From Streptomyces sp. NBC_00236 (GTDB lineage: Bacteria; Actinomycetota; Actinomycetes; Streptomycetales; Streptomycetaceae): a stretch of 64,000 nt of DNA. Below the pieces are notes generated by a model, which was not told the DNA's origin, made no database searches, and saw nothing but the letters and a program-made list of their open reading frames with translations. Both the position numbers and the translations under genes were made by a program. This document shows, piece after piece, positions 32,654-42,700 of this stretch. The stretch is taken from contig NZ_CP108100.1 of assembly GCF_036195045.1 (NCBI RefSeq), forward strand, positions 682,001-746,000. The letters run 5' to 3'. Each line of letters starts with the position of its first letter. Position 1 is the stretch's first letter.

Positions 32654-33595
32654 GTGTTCAATCAAGCAGATTTTCCCGAGCCCACCCTCATCCAGGTCAA
32701 CGGTGTGGAGCTCGAAGTCTTCGAGGCGGGCCGAGAAAACAAGGGCAAGCCCATCGTGCTCTGCCACGGCTGGCCGGAGCACGCCTTCTCCTGGCGTCAC
32801 CTGATGCCCGTTCTCGCAGCGGCTGGCTACCACGTCATCGCACCGAACCAGCGGGGTTACGGAAACTCATCCCGCCCGACCGAGGTGACGGACTACGACA
32901 TCGAACACCTGACGGGTGACCTCGTCGCACTCCTGGACCACTTTGGCTACGAGGACGCCACCTTCGTCGGCCATGACTGGGGTGCGTTCGTCGTCTGGGG
33001 ACTGACCCTGTTGCACCCCGACCGGGTGAACAAGCTGATCAACCTGAGCCTGCCTTACCAGGAGCGCGGAGAAACGCCGTGGATCGAGGTCATGGAAACG
33101 TTCCTCGGCGGTGACTTCTACTTCGTCCACTTCAACCGCCAGCCGGGCGTCGCGGACGCCGCATTTGATGCCCACACCTCCCAGTTCCTCCGCAACCTCT
33201 ACCGGAAGAACGTGCCCCCCGCACACCCTGAGCCGGGCATGGCATTTATCAACCTCGCCAAGGCGGAAACACCACTCGGTGAGCCCATCATGAGCGACAG
33301 TGATCTGGCCGTCTACGCCTCCGCGTTCGAGACGTCTGGATTCACGGGCGGCATCAACTGGTACAGGAACCTCGACCGCAACTGGCACCAGCTGGCGGAC
33401 GCGGACCCAATCATCAAGCAGCCCGCCCTCATGATCTACGGCGACCAGGACTTCGCAATCCCGAGATTCGAAAGACTGGCAGAGTTCGTGCCCAACGTGG
33501 AAGTGGTCGGCCTGGACTGCGGTCACTGGATCCAGGAGGAAATGCCAGAAGAAACCAACCAGGTGATTTCGGAATGGCTGGAACGGCAGGGCTAA
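32654..33595 (+). CDS. Epoxide-hydrolase-like alpha/beta hydrolase
   Basis: 313 residues from GTG 32654, with GAGAGGAAA upstream; the open frame extends further back but that part is not coding. Alpha/beta hydrolase motifs: oxyanion LCHGWPEHAFSWRHLMPVLA, SG-motif QRGYGNSSRP, nucleophile elbow VGHDWGAFVVW (Asp nucleophile), lid tyrosine candidate in GINWYRNLDRNW, acid IYGDQD and base DCGHWIQEE. The Asp nucleophile fits epoxide hydrolases and haloalkane dehalogenases; HGWPE and the lid favour an epoxide hydrolase. Probably controlled by the divergent WYL regulator. Confidence 0.88.
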   Translation: MFNQADFPEPTLIQVNGVELEVFEAGRENKGKPIVLCHGWPEHAFSWRHLMPVLAAAGYHVIAPNQRGYGNSSRPTEVTDYDIEHLTGDLVALLDHFGYEDATFVGHDWGAFVVWGLTLLHPDRVNKLINLSLPYQERGETPWIEVMETFLGGDFYFVHFNRQPGVADAAFDAHTSQFLRNLYRKNVPPAHPEPGMAFINLAKAETPLGEPIMSDSDLAVYASAFETSGFTGGINWYRNLDRNWHQLADADPIIKQPALMIYGDQDFAIPRFERLAEFVPNVEVVGLDCGHWIQEEMPEETNQVISEWLERQG

Positions 33596-33771
33596 GGGCT
33601 GTGATCCGGTTCGTATCACCTGAAGGACGAGTTCTCGCATCACACCGATGACAGCCGGACGTGGGGGCGGGCCAAGTCGCGCGGCGGCCACGTAGGGCGC
33701 CGCACAACGGCTCTCTCCGGGCTACCTGGGATGTCGGGGGCGCTCGGTCCCCGCGCTGATGTGCGTGACGC

Positions 33772-34089
33772 TCATGCCAGAGGCGATCCGGCGACCGGAT
33801 CGAGCAACAGGTCCTCGACGGTGATGATGTCGTTGACGTCGAAGCCCTGCATGTCTGCCGCCAGCTCGCGGCTCGGCAGGTATGCGGCGGCGAACGCGGC
33901 GGGATCGGTCTCCTCCCCGAACGACAGGAGGGCGATCAAGCGGTGGGCGCCGGCCTGGTGATCGGTCCAGAAGCCGTGCACGGTGACGCCGAACGAGGGC
34001 ATGCTGCTGAGATGCCTCGGCCAGTGCACGGTGGCGTACTGCTGGAGCGCTTCTGCCGTACGCAGGGTGTAGATCTTCATCTGATACAT
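33772..34089 (-). CDS. NIPSNAP-family protein
   Basis: 105 residues. MYQMKIYTLRTAEALQQYAT followed by VHWPRHLSSMPSFGVTVHGF and HRLIALLSFGEETDPAAFAA show the dimeric alpha/beta-barrel fold of NIPSNAP proteins (IYTLR opening and HGFWTD strand are typical). Small cytoplasmic, function unknown, often near redox enzymes. ATG 34089 is taken as start; an ATG three codons later is also possible. Same strand as the SnoaL-like gene upstream (190 nt away). Confidence 0.85.
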   Translation of the reverse strand: MYQMKIYTLRTAEALQQYATVHWPRHLSSMPSFGVTVHGFWTDHQAGAHRLIALLSFGEETDPAAFAAAYLPSRELAADMQGFDVNDIITVEDLLLDPVAGSPLA

Positions 34090-34278
34090 GAGCGGATTCC
34101 GTTCGGGTGTGGGGCGCCGGCCGGGCCCAGGTGGTTTCGGCCGCCGGGGCAGGCGTGCGGTTGACCGGTGCACCCGTCCGGGGACGGAGCAGCAGCCGCG
34201 CGGCGAACAGGGCCGAGGCGGCCGGCGGTGGCCGCCTCGGCGGAGCTTCTGTCGCCTGCTCGGTGCCGTGCGGTGGAT

Positions 34279-34749
34279 CTACACCTCTGCGGCGGCCGTC
34301 CTGGCGGCCTCGATCGCCGACGCGAAGTCGGGCGTGGCCCCGATCTGTGCGAGCAGGATGTTCGCCGAGTTGTAGCAGTTGAACGTTTCGATCTTCCCGT
34401 CACGGAGGTACCAGAGGTCCGCCGTCGGCACGTCGATGCGGTTTCCGGTGGGGAGGATCTCGCCGACCGGAGTCGGGAACGCGCCAAGGTGCGTTCCCTG
34501 GATCCGCAGTTCGACGGCGACGACGTCGCCGAGCACGTGCATCGCCAGCAGTTCCCGGTGGATGTCGGGGAAGACGCCGGCCAACCCCGCCAGTGCCTGG
34601 GGGATCTGGTCTCCCTGGAGTGTCATCGAGTTCGGTATGTCGTTGAAGGTTCCGTCTTCGGTGAACAGGGCGCGGAAGCCCTGTCCGTCGAGGGCGTTCC
34701 CCTCCGCCAGCCGGTATGCCTCGCGGACAACCTCTTCGTTGCGTGTCAC
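34279..34749 (-). CDS. SnoaL-like / nuclear transport factor 2 fold protein
   Basis: 156 residues from GTG 34749 with GGAG seven nt upstream. Residues EEVVREAYRLAEGNALDGQG, FRALFTEDGTFNDIPNS, LLAMHVLGDVVAVELRIQGTH and VPTADLWYLRDGKIETFNCY form the cone-shaped NTF2-like fold used by SnoaL-type polyketide cyclases, ester cyclases and many unknown small enzymes. No cofactor. It is divergent from a TetR gene with two palindromic sites between, so it may be the target of that regulator. Confidence 0.88.
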   Translation of the reverse strand: MTRNEEVVREAYRLAEGNALDGQGFRALFTEDGTFNDIPNSMTLQGDQIPQALAGLAGVFPDIHRELLAMHVLGDVVAVELRIQGTHLGAFPTPVGEILPTGNRIDVPTADLWYLRDGKIETFNCYNSANILLAQIGATPDFASAIEAARTAAAEV

Positions 34750-34917
34750 TTCTGTTCTCCTCGGTGCTTGGTGTCGCTGCGGGGGACGAGCCCCTGCGGC
34801 ACACCCGGTGGGTGCTGAGATCCGGCCGGGTCGTCGGATCCCGGGACGGAGGGGCGGGCCGGGACGGTGCCCGCATCGGGGTGCGTACGGCGCTGCCCGT
34901 TCGACGACCCGACCTTT

Positions 34918-34962
34918 GATGATGGGCGTCATCGAAACTCCTGTTATGATGAGGCGCATCAT
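34918..34962. promoter_or_regulatory. Two palindromic operator candidates for the TetR gene
   Basis: GATGATGGGCGTCATC (34918-34933; arms GATGA/TCATC) and ATGATGAGGCGCATCAT (34946-34962; arms ATGATG/CATCAT) lie close together 40-85 bp before the TetR start at 35002. Both share GATGA...TCATC, so they look like two sites for one dimeric repressor. Confidence 0.65.
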
Positions 34963-35001
34963 CGAAAAGGTCAACTCGGGGACTACGGCGGAAGGACTGC
35001 A

Positions 35002-35610
35002 ATGCCGCGGATCACCAAGGAGGACAAGGCCCGTAACCGGCAGAACATCGTCGAAGCGGCGGGCCGAATGTTCCGCTCGCAGGGCATCGACGCCGTCGGC
35101 ATCGCCGAGCTGATGAAGGAAGCCGGACTCACCCACGGCGGCTTCTACAACCACTTCGCCTCCAAGAGCGCCCTGGTCGTCGAGGTGTGCAGGACCTCCT
35201 TCGCCGCCTCGCTCGAGAGCCTGGCCGGCATGATCGAGGAAGGTCAGGACCAGGGGGGCCCTCCGCTGAAGCGCGTCGTGGCCGGGTACCTGTCCACAGC
35301 GCACCGTGACGCCGCGAACGGCGTCTGTCCCTCGGCCTCCCTGGTCACCGACGCCGGACGGCAGAACGAAGAGGTCCAGGGCGCGTATGCCGAAGGCGTC
35401 GAGGGCTATCTGACCGGCTTCACCGCCGAGTTCCTGCGCGAGGCCGAGGAGAAGGGCCATCAGCTCGACCCGGCCGAGGCCCGACAGAAGGCCATCTGCC
35501 TGCTCAGCGAAATGGTCGGCGCGCTGGTGATCGCCCGCGCCGTACGCCACATCGAGCCCGGGCTCTCCGACGACATCCTGCACGCCAGCCGCAGTCACGC
35601 CCTCGACTGA
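35002..35610 (+). CDS. TetR-family transcriptional regulator
   Basis: 202 residues, ATG 35002 (AAGGA upstream). N-terminal TetR helix-turn-helix: RQNIVEAAGRMFRSQGIDAV, then IAELMKEAGLTHGGFYNHFASKSAL, which is the close match to the family. The helical C-terminal ligand domain has CPSASLVTDAGRQNEEVQGA and CLLSEMVGALVIARAVRHI, similar to regulators that respond to small aromatic or quinone-like compounds. Likely represses itself and the divergent SnoaL-like gene through the two palindromes just upstream. Confidence 0.92.
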   Translation: MPRITKEDKARNRQNIVEAAGRMFRSQGIDAVGIAELMKEAGLTHGGFYNHFASKSALVVEVCRTSFAASLESLAGMIEEGQDQGGPPLKRVVAGYLSTAHRDAANGVCPSASLVTDAGRQNEEVQGAYAEGVEGYLTGFTAEFLREAEEKGHQLDPAEARQKAICLLSEMVGALVIARAVRHIEPGLSDDILHASRSHALD

Positions 35611-35732
35611 CGCGACTCGCGCCCCCTCTTGAGGCTTCGGGCCCGGGGTACGCGAACACGCTGTTCATCGCCACGGTCGTGGCCGAACTGGATGCGGCCG
35701 CCGAGGCCGATCCGCCCGTGCGGCTGGTGACT

Positions 35733-36130
35733 GAGTGACGCGGAGTGGGAGTTCATCGGGCCGTACCTGCCGGCTGGTGAGTACGGCCCGTACCCCGAGC
35801 GGCTGCGACGGCAGTTCGAGGGCGCGATGGGGCGGTTTCGGACGGGCGGTCAGTGGCGGGAAGTCCGGGCGAGTTCGGAGCCTGGTCGGTGGACTCCACG
35901 ACCGTTCGGGGAACCACGGTGCTGCCGGGAAACAGCTCGGCCCCGACACCTTCGCCGACCCGGAAGAGGCCGCCCTGCTCGGACGGTCCAGGGGCGGCCG
36001 GACTGCAAGTTCCACGTCGCCGATGAACGCAGGTGCCGCCGGCCGGCCTCCGTCCTGACCAAGGGTCAGGCCGCCGACAGCCCGCGGCTCATCCCCGTCA
36101 TTCGAAAGGGCCGGTCCGTGGGCCTGTGGA
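35733..36130 (+). pseudogene. IS5-type transposase remnant
   Basis: Pieces of an IS5-family transposase in changing frames: DAEWEFIGPYLPAGEYGPYP, then ERLRRQFEGAMGRFRTGGQW REV, a jump to SVDSTTVRGNHGAAGKQLGP-like sequence, then KFHVADERRCRRPASVLTKG, QAADSPRLIPVIRKGR. Several frameshifts; no terminal repeats seen. Residues before 35733 (TLFIATVVAELDAAAEADPP) may be the end of another lost gene. Confidence 0.75.
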
Positions 36131-36379
36131 CTACCCCTCGATCACGACCAAATACGCCCCCTGGCTCGGGGCTCCACGAGCAGGTGAAGAGTTCTTCCAG
36201 GGCACCCGCCGGGTGCCGGAGAAGGAGGTTGATCCCGTGCATGACCTGGTGGTTGTCGCTGTCCATGGGCTTGTGGCCGGCTTCCTGGGGACCTTGTCGC
36301 GGCTGCCGTGATCGGGTTCTTCGGGGCCGTTGCGCGGGTGTGGCACCGACGCGCGTCCACGTCGAAGTGACCTGCGGTG

Positions 36380-36873
36380 CGCGGCCGGTACCTGACCGGC
36401 AGCGCACCGCGTCCCTGCCGAAGCCCGCGACCAGCAGGCCGCCCGGACGCAGTGCCGCGGACAGGCGCTCAACCACCGCGCTCTCGGGGCCCGGGGCGAG
36501 CAACGGGAAGATATTGCCCGCGGCGACGACGAGGTCGAAGTCACCCGCGATGCCCAGCGGGTCCGGTTCGAACTCGGCCAGATCAATCCGGAACCAGGGC
36601 AGTCCGGGCGCCTGCCTCCGCGCCACGGCCAGCATCGACGCGTCAAGATCCACCCCGACGCAGTCGTACCCGAGTTCCGCGAGCCGGATCATGACGCGTC
36701 CGGTTCCGCACCCGGCGTCCAGCACGCGCGCCCCGACGGGCACGAGAGCCGCGCAGAACCGCGCATAACCGCGCCTCACCGTGCACGTTCTTGCCGCTAC
36801 GGGCCAGGGCCTCGAATCGTGCGGCGTAGTCCTCCCCGGACGCTTTCCCGGCCATATCCGACCAACGGCTCAT
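36380..36873 (-). pseudogene. SAM-dependent methyltransferase, frameshifted and truncated
   Basis: The start MSRWSDMAGKASGEDYAARF EALARSGKNVHGE is in one frame; the methyltransferase core continues in another from about 36780: ARVLDAGCGTGRVMIRLAEL (SAM motif I), DCVGVDLDASMLAVARRQAP and DFDLVVAAGNIFPLLAPG, ending SAALRPGGLLVAGFG. The usual last ~40 residues are replaced by unrelated sequence after about 36390. One frameshift plus loss of the C-terminus, so it is not functional. Next to the IS5 remnant, which may have caused the truncation. Confidence 0.8.
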
Positions 36874-37239
36874 GGGGCCAACTACAAGTGCCCGCCCGAC
36901 TGCGCGAAGAAGGAGCCGGAGTCACAGCCCTGAAGGAGCAGCGGGGGCCCGACGCCAGAATTCAGGGAATCCGCCCTTCGCGTGAGCATGGACTCCCACG
37001 TCCGAGTGCTTGGACTTTTCGATGCGGGCGCTCCGGCACCCAATGTCCCCACCTGCGTCTTCTGCCGTTGATCCATGGCCGGGCGGCAGCGGCATCGATC
37101 GAGAGGTCTACACCTCTTGACCGTGCGAGGGTGCGCCGCAACCCTGTGGGCACCGCTCCTGGCACGTTCTCGAAGGCTGCCTCCCTTTATCGGCGAAGGC
37201 AGTTGACGCCCCTTTTCACGCCCATCCCCGGAGAGATCT
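36874..37239. other. Upstream region of the hexosaminidase gene
   Basis: About 365 bp between the methyltransferase pseudogene and the GH20 gene. No protein-like frame. It should hold the hexosaminidase promoter; TTGACC (37117) and the repeated GAAGGC elements near 37170-37200 are the only visible features. I did not find a convincing repressor site. Confidence 0.5.
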
Positions 37240-39204
37240 GTGAATCAACGAAAACCGGCGCGCAGAACCATTCTGGGCAGCTTTCTGCTCATGCCCATTC
37301 TGTCCCTCACCGGCACCTCCCCCGCCGCCGCGGAGGTCAACACGGCACCTCCCGGCGTGGTACCCGCGCTGCAGCAGTGGACCGGTGGCACGGGCAACCT
37401 CACCCTGACCTCGTCGAGCCGCATCGTCGTCCCCCGTGGTGCGTCGGCGGCCCTGAAGTCGCTGGCGGCCCAGGTTGCCGCCGAAGCCGCCGAACTGACC
37501 TCGTTGCGGCTGACCACGGCCACAGGAACCCCTCGCGCGGGCGACATCCTCCTGCGTATCGATACCGCCGCCGACTTCGGCTCCGCGAAGACCGAACTGC
37601 GCCCCGAGGCGTACCGCCTCACCGTGACCGGCCGCTCCGCCGAGATCGTCGGCGGTGGCCAGAAGGGCGCCTACTACGGCACGCGCACGCTCCTGCAGTC
37701 GGTCCTCGGGTCCGCCGGCCGCGACAGCATCCCGGTCGGTACCGCCGTGGACTATCCCAACTACGCCGTACGCGGTTTCATGCTCGATGTCGGGCGACGG
37801 TACTTCACGCCCGAGTTCATCAAGTCCTATCTGCACTGGATGGGCTGGCTGAAGCTCAACACCTTCCAGCTGCACCTCAACGACAACGAGATCCAGGCAC
37901 CGGACGGTGACTGGTCGCAGGCCGTCTCCGCATTCCGGCTCAAGAGCGGAAATCCCGCCTTCGCGGGACTTGCCGCCGACCAGGGGTACACCCGGCAGGA
38001 CTGGGATTCCTTCGAGGACACCGCCGCCGCCCATGGCGTCACCATCATCCCCGAGATCGATGCCCCCGCCCATGCACGAGCTTTCGTCAGGTTCAAGCCC
38101 GAGATCGGGCTCGACGGTGGCAATTCCGACCACCTGGACCTGAGCAACCCGGCCGCCACCGAGTTCATGAAGAGTGTCTACGCCGAGTTCGCGCCGTGGT
38201 TCCGCGGCCCGACGGTGCACATCGGCATCGACGAGTACCCGGCGTCGCTGGTCTCGCAGTACAAGACGTACGTCAACGCCATCGCCCCGTACGTGCGTTC
38301 ACTGGGCAAGAAGGTCAATGCCTGGGGAAGTTTCGGCGCGATGTCGGGCAGCGGCGCCGGCTACGACAAGAACATGGTGATCAACAGCTGGAACAACGGG
38401 TGGTACTCGCCCAAGGCGGCCGTCGCGGACGGCTACAAGGTCATCAACTCCAACGACGGCCTGCTCTACGTGGTCCCGTTCGCGGACTACTACCACGGCC
38501 AGGGACTGGACGGGCAGTACGTCTTCAACAGCTGGGAACCACACGTCTTCGGCGGAACCAATGATCTCACCTCCCAGGATCCGATGCTCCTCGGTGCCAT
38601 GCCGGCCGTGTGGAACGACCTTGTCCGCGCCACGTACACCGAACTCCAGGTCCACGGCCTGGTCGAGAAGAGCTTCGCCGCACTCGCCCAGAAGATGTGG
38701 TCCGGCACCCGCGCAGGCACCAGCTACGCCGCGTTCCTGAACCGGGTGGGCACCGTCGGCCAGGGTCCGGGAACCACGTACCTTCCCGACACGCTCCCCA
38801 AGCCCGAGCCGACGCCCGGAGACCTCGCCTTCAACCGGACGGCGACGGCCTCCTCCTCGGAGACGGCGAGCCTGGTGCCCTCGAACGCGGTGGACGGCAC
38901 CCCCAGCACCCGCTGGGCGAGCCAGTACACCGACGATCAGTGGCTGAGCGTCGACCTCGGCAGCCGTCAGCCGTTCTCGAAGGTCAACCTCGCCTGGGAG
39001 TCGGCCCACGGCAAGGACTACGACATCCAGGTCTCCGACGACGGTACGACGTGGCGGACCGTGGCCCAGCGCCGTGGCCTGGCCGGGGCCGGTACCGACA
39101 CGCTCACGTTCCCCGCCGCCACGGCCCGCCATGTCCGCATGCAGGGCATCACCCGCGCCACCGGCTACGGCTACTCCCTCTACTCCTTCGAGGTCCTGGC
39201 CTGA
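37240..39204 (+). CDS. Secreted beta-N-acetylhexosaminidase (GH20) with CBM32-like domain
   Basis: 654 residues from GTG with GGAGAG upstream. Signal peptide with an RR pair (ARRTILGSFLLMPILSL). GH20 N-domain, then the catalytic barrel: YAVRGFMLDVGRRYFTPEFI, LKLNTFQLHLNDNE and VHIGIDEYPASL, where the Asp-Glu pair is the catalytic centre. Residues ~525-654 are an F5/8 type C (CBM32-like) sugar-binding domain: FNRTATASSSETASLVPSNA, DGTPSTRWAS, QWLSVDLGSRQPFSKV. It removes terminal GlcNAc/GalNAc from chitin fragments or glycans outside the cell. Complete. Confidence 0.93.
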   Translation: MNQRKPARRTILGSFLLMPILSLTGTSPAAAEVNTAPPGVVPALQQWTGGTGNLTLTSSSRIVVPRGASAALKSLAAQVAAEAAELTSLRLTTATGTPRAGDILLRIDTAADFGSAKTELRPEAYRLTVTGRSAEIVGGGQKGAYYGTRTLLQSVLGSAGRDSIPVGTAVDYPNYAVRGFMLDVGRRYFTPEFIKSYLHWMGWLKLNTFQLHLNDNEIQAPDGDWSQAVSAFRLKSGNPAFAGLAADQGYTRQDWDSFEDTAAAHGVTIIPEIDAPAHARAFVRFKPEIGLDGGNSDHLDLSNPAATEFMKSVYAEFAPWFRGPTVHIGIDEYPASLVSQYKTYVNAIAPYVRSLGKKVNAWGSFGAMSGSGAGYDKNMVINSWNNGWYSPKAAVADGYKVINSNDGLLYVVPFADYYHGQGLDGQYVFNSWEPHVFGGTNDLTSQDPMLLGAMPAVWNDLVRATYTELQVHGLVEKSFAALAQKMWSGTRAGTSYAAFLNRVGTVGQGPGTTYLPDTLPKPEPTPGDLAFNRTATASSSETASLVPSNAVDGTPSTRWASQYTDDQWLSVDLGSRQPFSKVNLAWESAHGKDYDIQVSDDGTTWRTVAQRRGLAGAGTDTLTFPAATARHVRMQGITRATGYGYSLYSFEVLA

Positions 39205-39272
39205 GTCGCACGGCTCGGCCGGCTACCGGCCCGGGTGCGCGGGGTGGCGGCCGGGCAGGCTAGTTTGCTCGG

Positions 39273-39713
39273 ATGAGTCTCCTTGATGATGTGGCCGAGC
39301 GCGACGGCTGGCGATGCTGGGTGTGTGACGAAGCGGTCGACCCCGACGAGTCGGTGAACGACCCGCGGGGGCCCAGTGTCGACAGCCGGACCGCCGACCG
39401 GAAGGCCAAGGTCGCCGAGCGGCTCGCGCACCGCGGATGCAACACCCGCAAGGGCGCGGTCAAGGTGGTCATCGCCTGGCCGGACCGCCTGTACGTGGTC
39501 GAACCCGCCCCGCTGATCACCGTCGCCGGAAGGCTGGAGCGCAAGGGGGGCCGCGAGATGGTGGGCCGTTGTCCGACCAGGCAGGACGCCCAGGAGGCGG
39601 CGGACTGGCTGGTGGACCGGTTCTCCCGACTGGTACCGGGACTGCCCGTGACGGCCGACATCGAGCGGGGCGGCGGCCAGTTCCTCGTCACCCTGACCGC
39701 CGGCCGCCGCTGA
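39273..39713 (+). CDS. Small protein with HNH-like zinc ligands, hypothetical
   Basis: 146 residues. CWVCDEAVDPDESVNDPRGP and later LAHRGCNTRKGAVKVVIAW give a CxxC ... HxxC set with DxR elements that resembles the zinc part of HNH nucleases, though the catalytic His-Asn-His is not obvious. The second half (MVGRCPTRQDAQEAADWLVD) is a different small alpha/beta unit. Known as a conserved actinobacterial hypothetical by appearance only. Convergent with the LuxR-type regulator. Confidence 0.7.
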   Translation: MSLLDDVAERDGWRCWVCDEAVDPDESVNDPRGPSVDSRTADRKAKVAERLAHRGCNTRKGAVKVVIAWPDRLYVVEPAPLITVAGRLERKGGREMVGRCPTRQDAQEAADWLVDRFSRLVPGLPVTADIERGGGQFLVTLTAGRR

Positions 39714-39774
39714 TCCACGGGGCGGCCTGCCCACCCCGCGCTGGAGGCGTGCGGCCCAGGGACTCTTCCCGGTG

Positions 39775-42700
39775 TCAGGAACGGGCCATGAGGACGGCGA
39801 GAGCAGCGCGGGTGGCGACGTCGGTCTTGCGGAACACCCGGGAGAGGTGGGTCTCGACGGTACGCGGACTGAGGTAGAGCCTGGTGGCGATCGCCTGGTT
39901 GGTAAGGCCCTCGGCCACCAGTTCGGCGACCTCCCGTTCCCGTACCGTCAGGGAGGCCAGCCGGGGCGGGGTGGTGAAGGACGTGCGGGGTTCGGACGGC
40001 CGGGTCATCTCCGCCAGGCCGACCAGCAGGCCCGCGCCTCCTCCGGTGGCCAGCCGGTGGCCCCGCTCCCACATGGCCGCCCCGCGCGCTCCGAACCCCG
40101 CAGCCGTCATCACCGGGGCCGCGAGCAGCAGCGACCGCGCCTCCCAGAACGCCGCACCGGACCGGGCGCACAGCGCCGCTGCCCCGGAGAGCAGCGTCGC
40201 CGCCCCGGCGGGGTCGCCGCCGTGCAGTGCGAGCTGTGCCGCGCTCCGCATCGCGGAGGCGCGCTGCACAGGCAGGCCGAGCTGCTCCGCTTCGTTGCGG
40301 GCCCGCTCGGCCCATGCGGACGCCGAGTCGACGTCCCCGGTGGAGAGGGCCGCCGTGACGAGGAGTTCCGACAGAAGGGGACGCATCGAGGGTTGCAGGC
40401 CGCCCAGGTCGTCGCCGCCGGCCCGGAGCAGGGCGTCCCGGGCACGGTGCGGATCGCCGCCGGTGAGCGCGGCGTAGCCGAGCATGCACCACGCCATGGA
40501 GGCCCGCCAGTTGTCGCTCGGCCCCATGGTCGCAACGGCCTCCTCGGCGGCCGCCAGTGCCTCCGGGTCACCGGGGGCGGACGCCGCGACGCGCGCCTGG
40601 GCCTTGTTGGCCAGGACGAAGGCAAGAAGCTCGCTGCTCCCGATGCCGCGTGCGATGTCCTCGGCCTCGTCGGCGAGTTCGCAGGCCGACGGCAGCCGGC
40701 AGGTCTGGATGCGTACGTGTGCCTTGCACAGCAGCAGGAGCGGCAGGAGGTAGACCTGCCCGCTGCGCCGGGCGATCCGGAGGCCCCGGTCGGCGTGGCG
40801 CTCGGCGTCGGCGAAGCGGCCGAGGAACGCCTCCGCCCAGCCCAGTCTGCCCAGCGGTTCACACAGCGCCGTGAGGTCGTCGTCGGGCAGACCGTCGAGC
40901 AGACCGGCAGCCTGCACGGCATACTCGCTCGCCGCGGCCACACCGCCCTCGTATGCCTCGCCGAACGCCGCGACCGCCAGCGCCCCCGCCTCGCCGAGTT
41001 CGTTGCCGAGGGAGCGTGCATCCGCGAGGGTCCGTGCGACCTCGCCCCTCATCTGCGGATAGGAGACGTTGTGCGGCGCGGACGAACTCAGTTCGAGACC
41101 TATCGACACCCGGTCGGACGGCGAGAGCTCCGGCTGCCTGCTCAGCTCGCGGCGCAGGAGTGCGATCGCCTCGGGATATCTCCCGAGGTGCCGCTCCGTC
41201 AGGGCGCACAGCACGACCGCCGACGTTCTGACGCCGGCCTCGTCGGGACCGGCCGTACTGATCACCTTGTGCAAGAGGTCGCGGCTCTCCCGCAGCCCAC
41301 CGGCGACTCCGAGTGCGCGTGCGCGCCGCAGCATCAGATCGCGCCGCTCGGGGCCGCGTTCGACGGTGTCGGGCAGCAGCCGGAGTGCGGCCCGCAGCCA
41401 GTGTGCGCAGCTCGTCGGAGCCGTCGACGCGGTCTGCTCGGCTGCCTGCCTCAGTACGGCGTACGCCTGCGGGTCCCACGTGGTCACCGACCGTTCGATG
41501 TGCCGGGCCTGCTCGACGGCCGGTGCGCCGGTGCGGGACAGTTCGACGGCGGCGGCCCGATGGATCTCGACGCGCCGTCGGGCGGCGGTGGACTCGTGGA
41601 CCAGGCTCCGGATCACCGGGTGGCGCAGCATCATTCGGCCGCCCTGCCCCGGCCGTACGAGGTCGCGTCGCGCCAGGCCGTCCAGATCGTCGTCGAGCTC
41701 GGCATCCGTACGTCCGGTCGCCCTGCGGATCACCGGGGGCAAGGCGTGATCGCCGAGCACGGCGATCGCCTCCAGGGTCCGGTGCTGCGGCGGGGTCAGC
41801 GGGGCCAGTTCGTTCAGCAGGAGCGCCCCGAGTCCGGTGGGCAGTTCGCCGAGGCTGTTCGCGGTGGAGGCCGGGGAGGAGGACGTACGGCGACGTGCGG
41901 CGCCCTCGCGGTGCGCGTGCAGGAGGGAGAGGAAGTAGAGGGGATTGCCCTCTCCTTCGGCGTAGAGCCGCGCGGCCCGGTCGCGCGGCAGATCAGGGGC
42001 GAGCCCCGCGATGCATTCCTCTTCCGCGAGCGGCGCCAGTCCGATCCGGAGCACCGTGCCGGTGTCGGCTTCGCGGGTGAGCGCCGCGGTGAGTGCGGTC
42101 GGAGTCTGCCGGTCACGGCGGGCGATGACGAGGACGACCGGCCCCGGTACCGGATGCCGGACGAGATGGTCCAGGAGCTCCAGTGACGCCGGGTCCGCCC
42201 AGTGCACGTCGTCCAGCGCCACCACCAGGCCGCCGGGCCGGCCGAGCTGCGCCAACAGCCTTGCCACCGACCGGTGGAGACCGAAGCGGTCGGCGGCGGG
42301 CCGCACCGGTCCGCAGGACGGCTCGGCGCCACGGCCGCCGCGGATGCGGGAGACCACGTCCAGCAGGCCGGCTGCGTGCGGCGGGCGGTCGGCCAGATCG
42401 GCGAACGCGTCGGCGAACGGATGGAAGGGGAGGTGCCGCTCGTACTCGGCCGCCCGGCCGCGCAGCACGGTCACCCCGCGTCGCCGTGCTCGCAGGCAGA
42501 GCTCCGCCATCAACCGGCTCTTGCCGATCCCCGCCGCACCGGTGATGTCGACGAAGGGCGGGGTCCCATGACCCAGTCGGTCGATCACCGTGTCGAGCAG
42601 CCCCAGTTCGGCCGTGCGGCCGACGAGGGGACTCCCGCTTCCGTGATGCCTGGCAGCATCTTCCGATGCTCCCCCGTGTGTGATCTCTCCACCGAACTCC

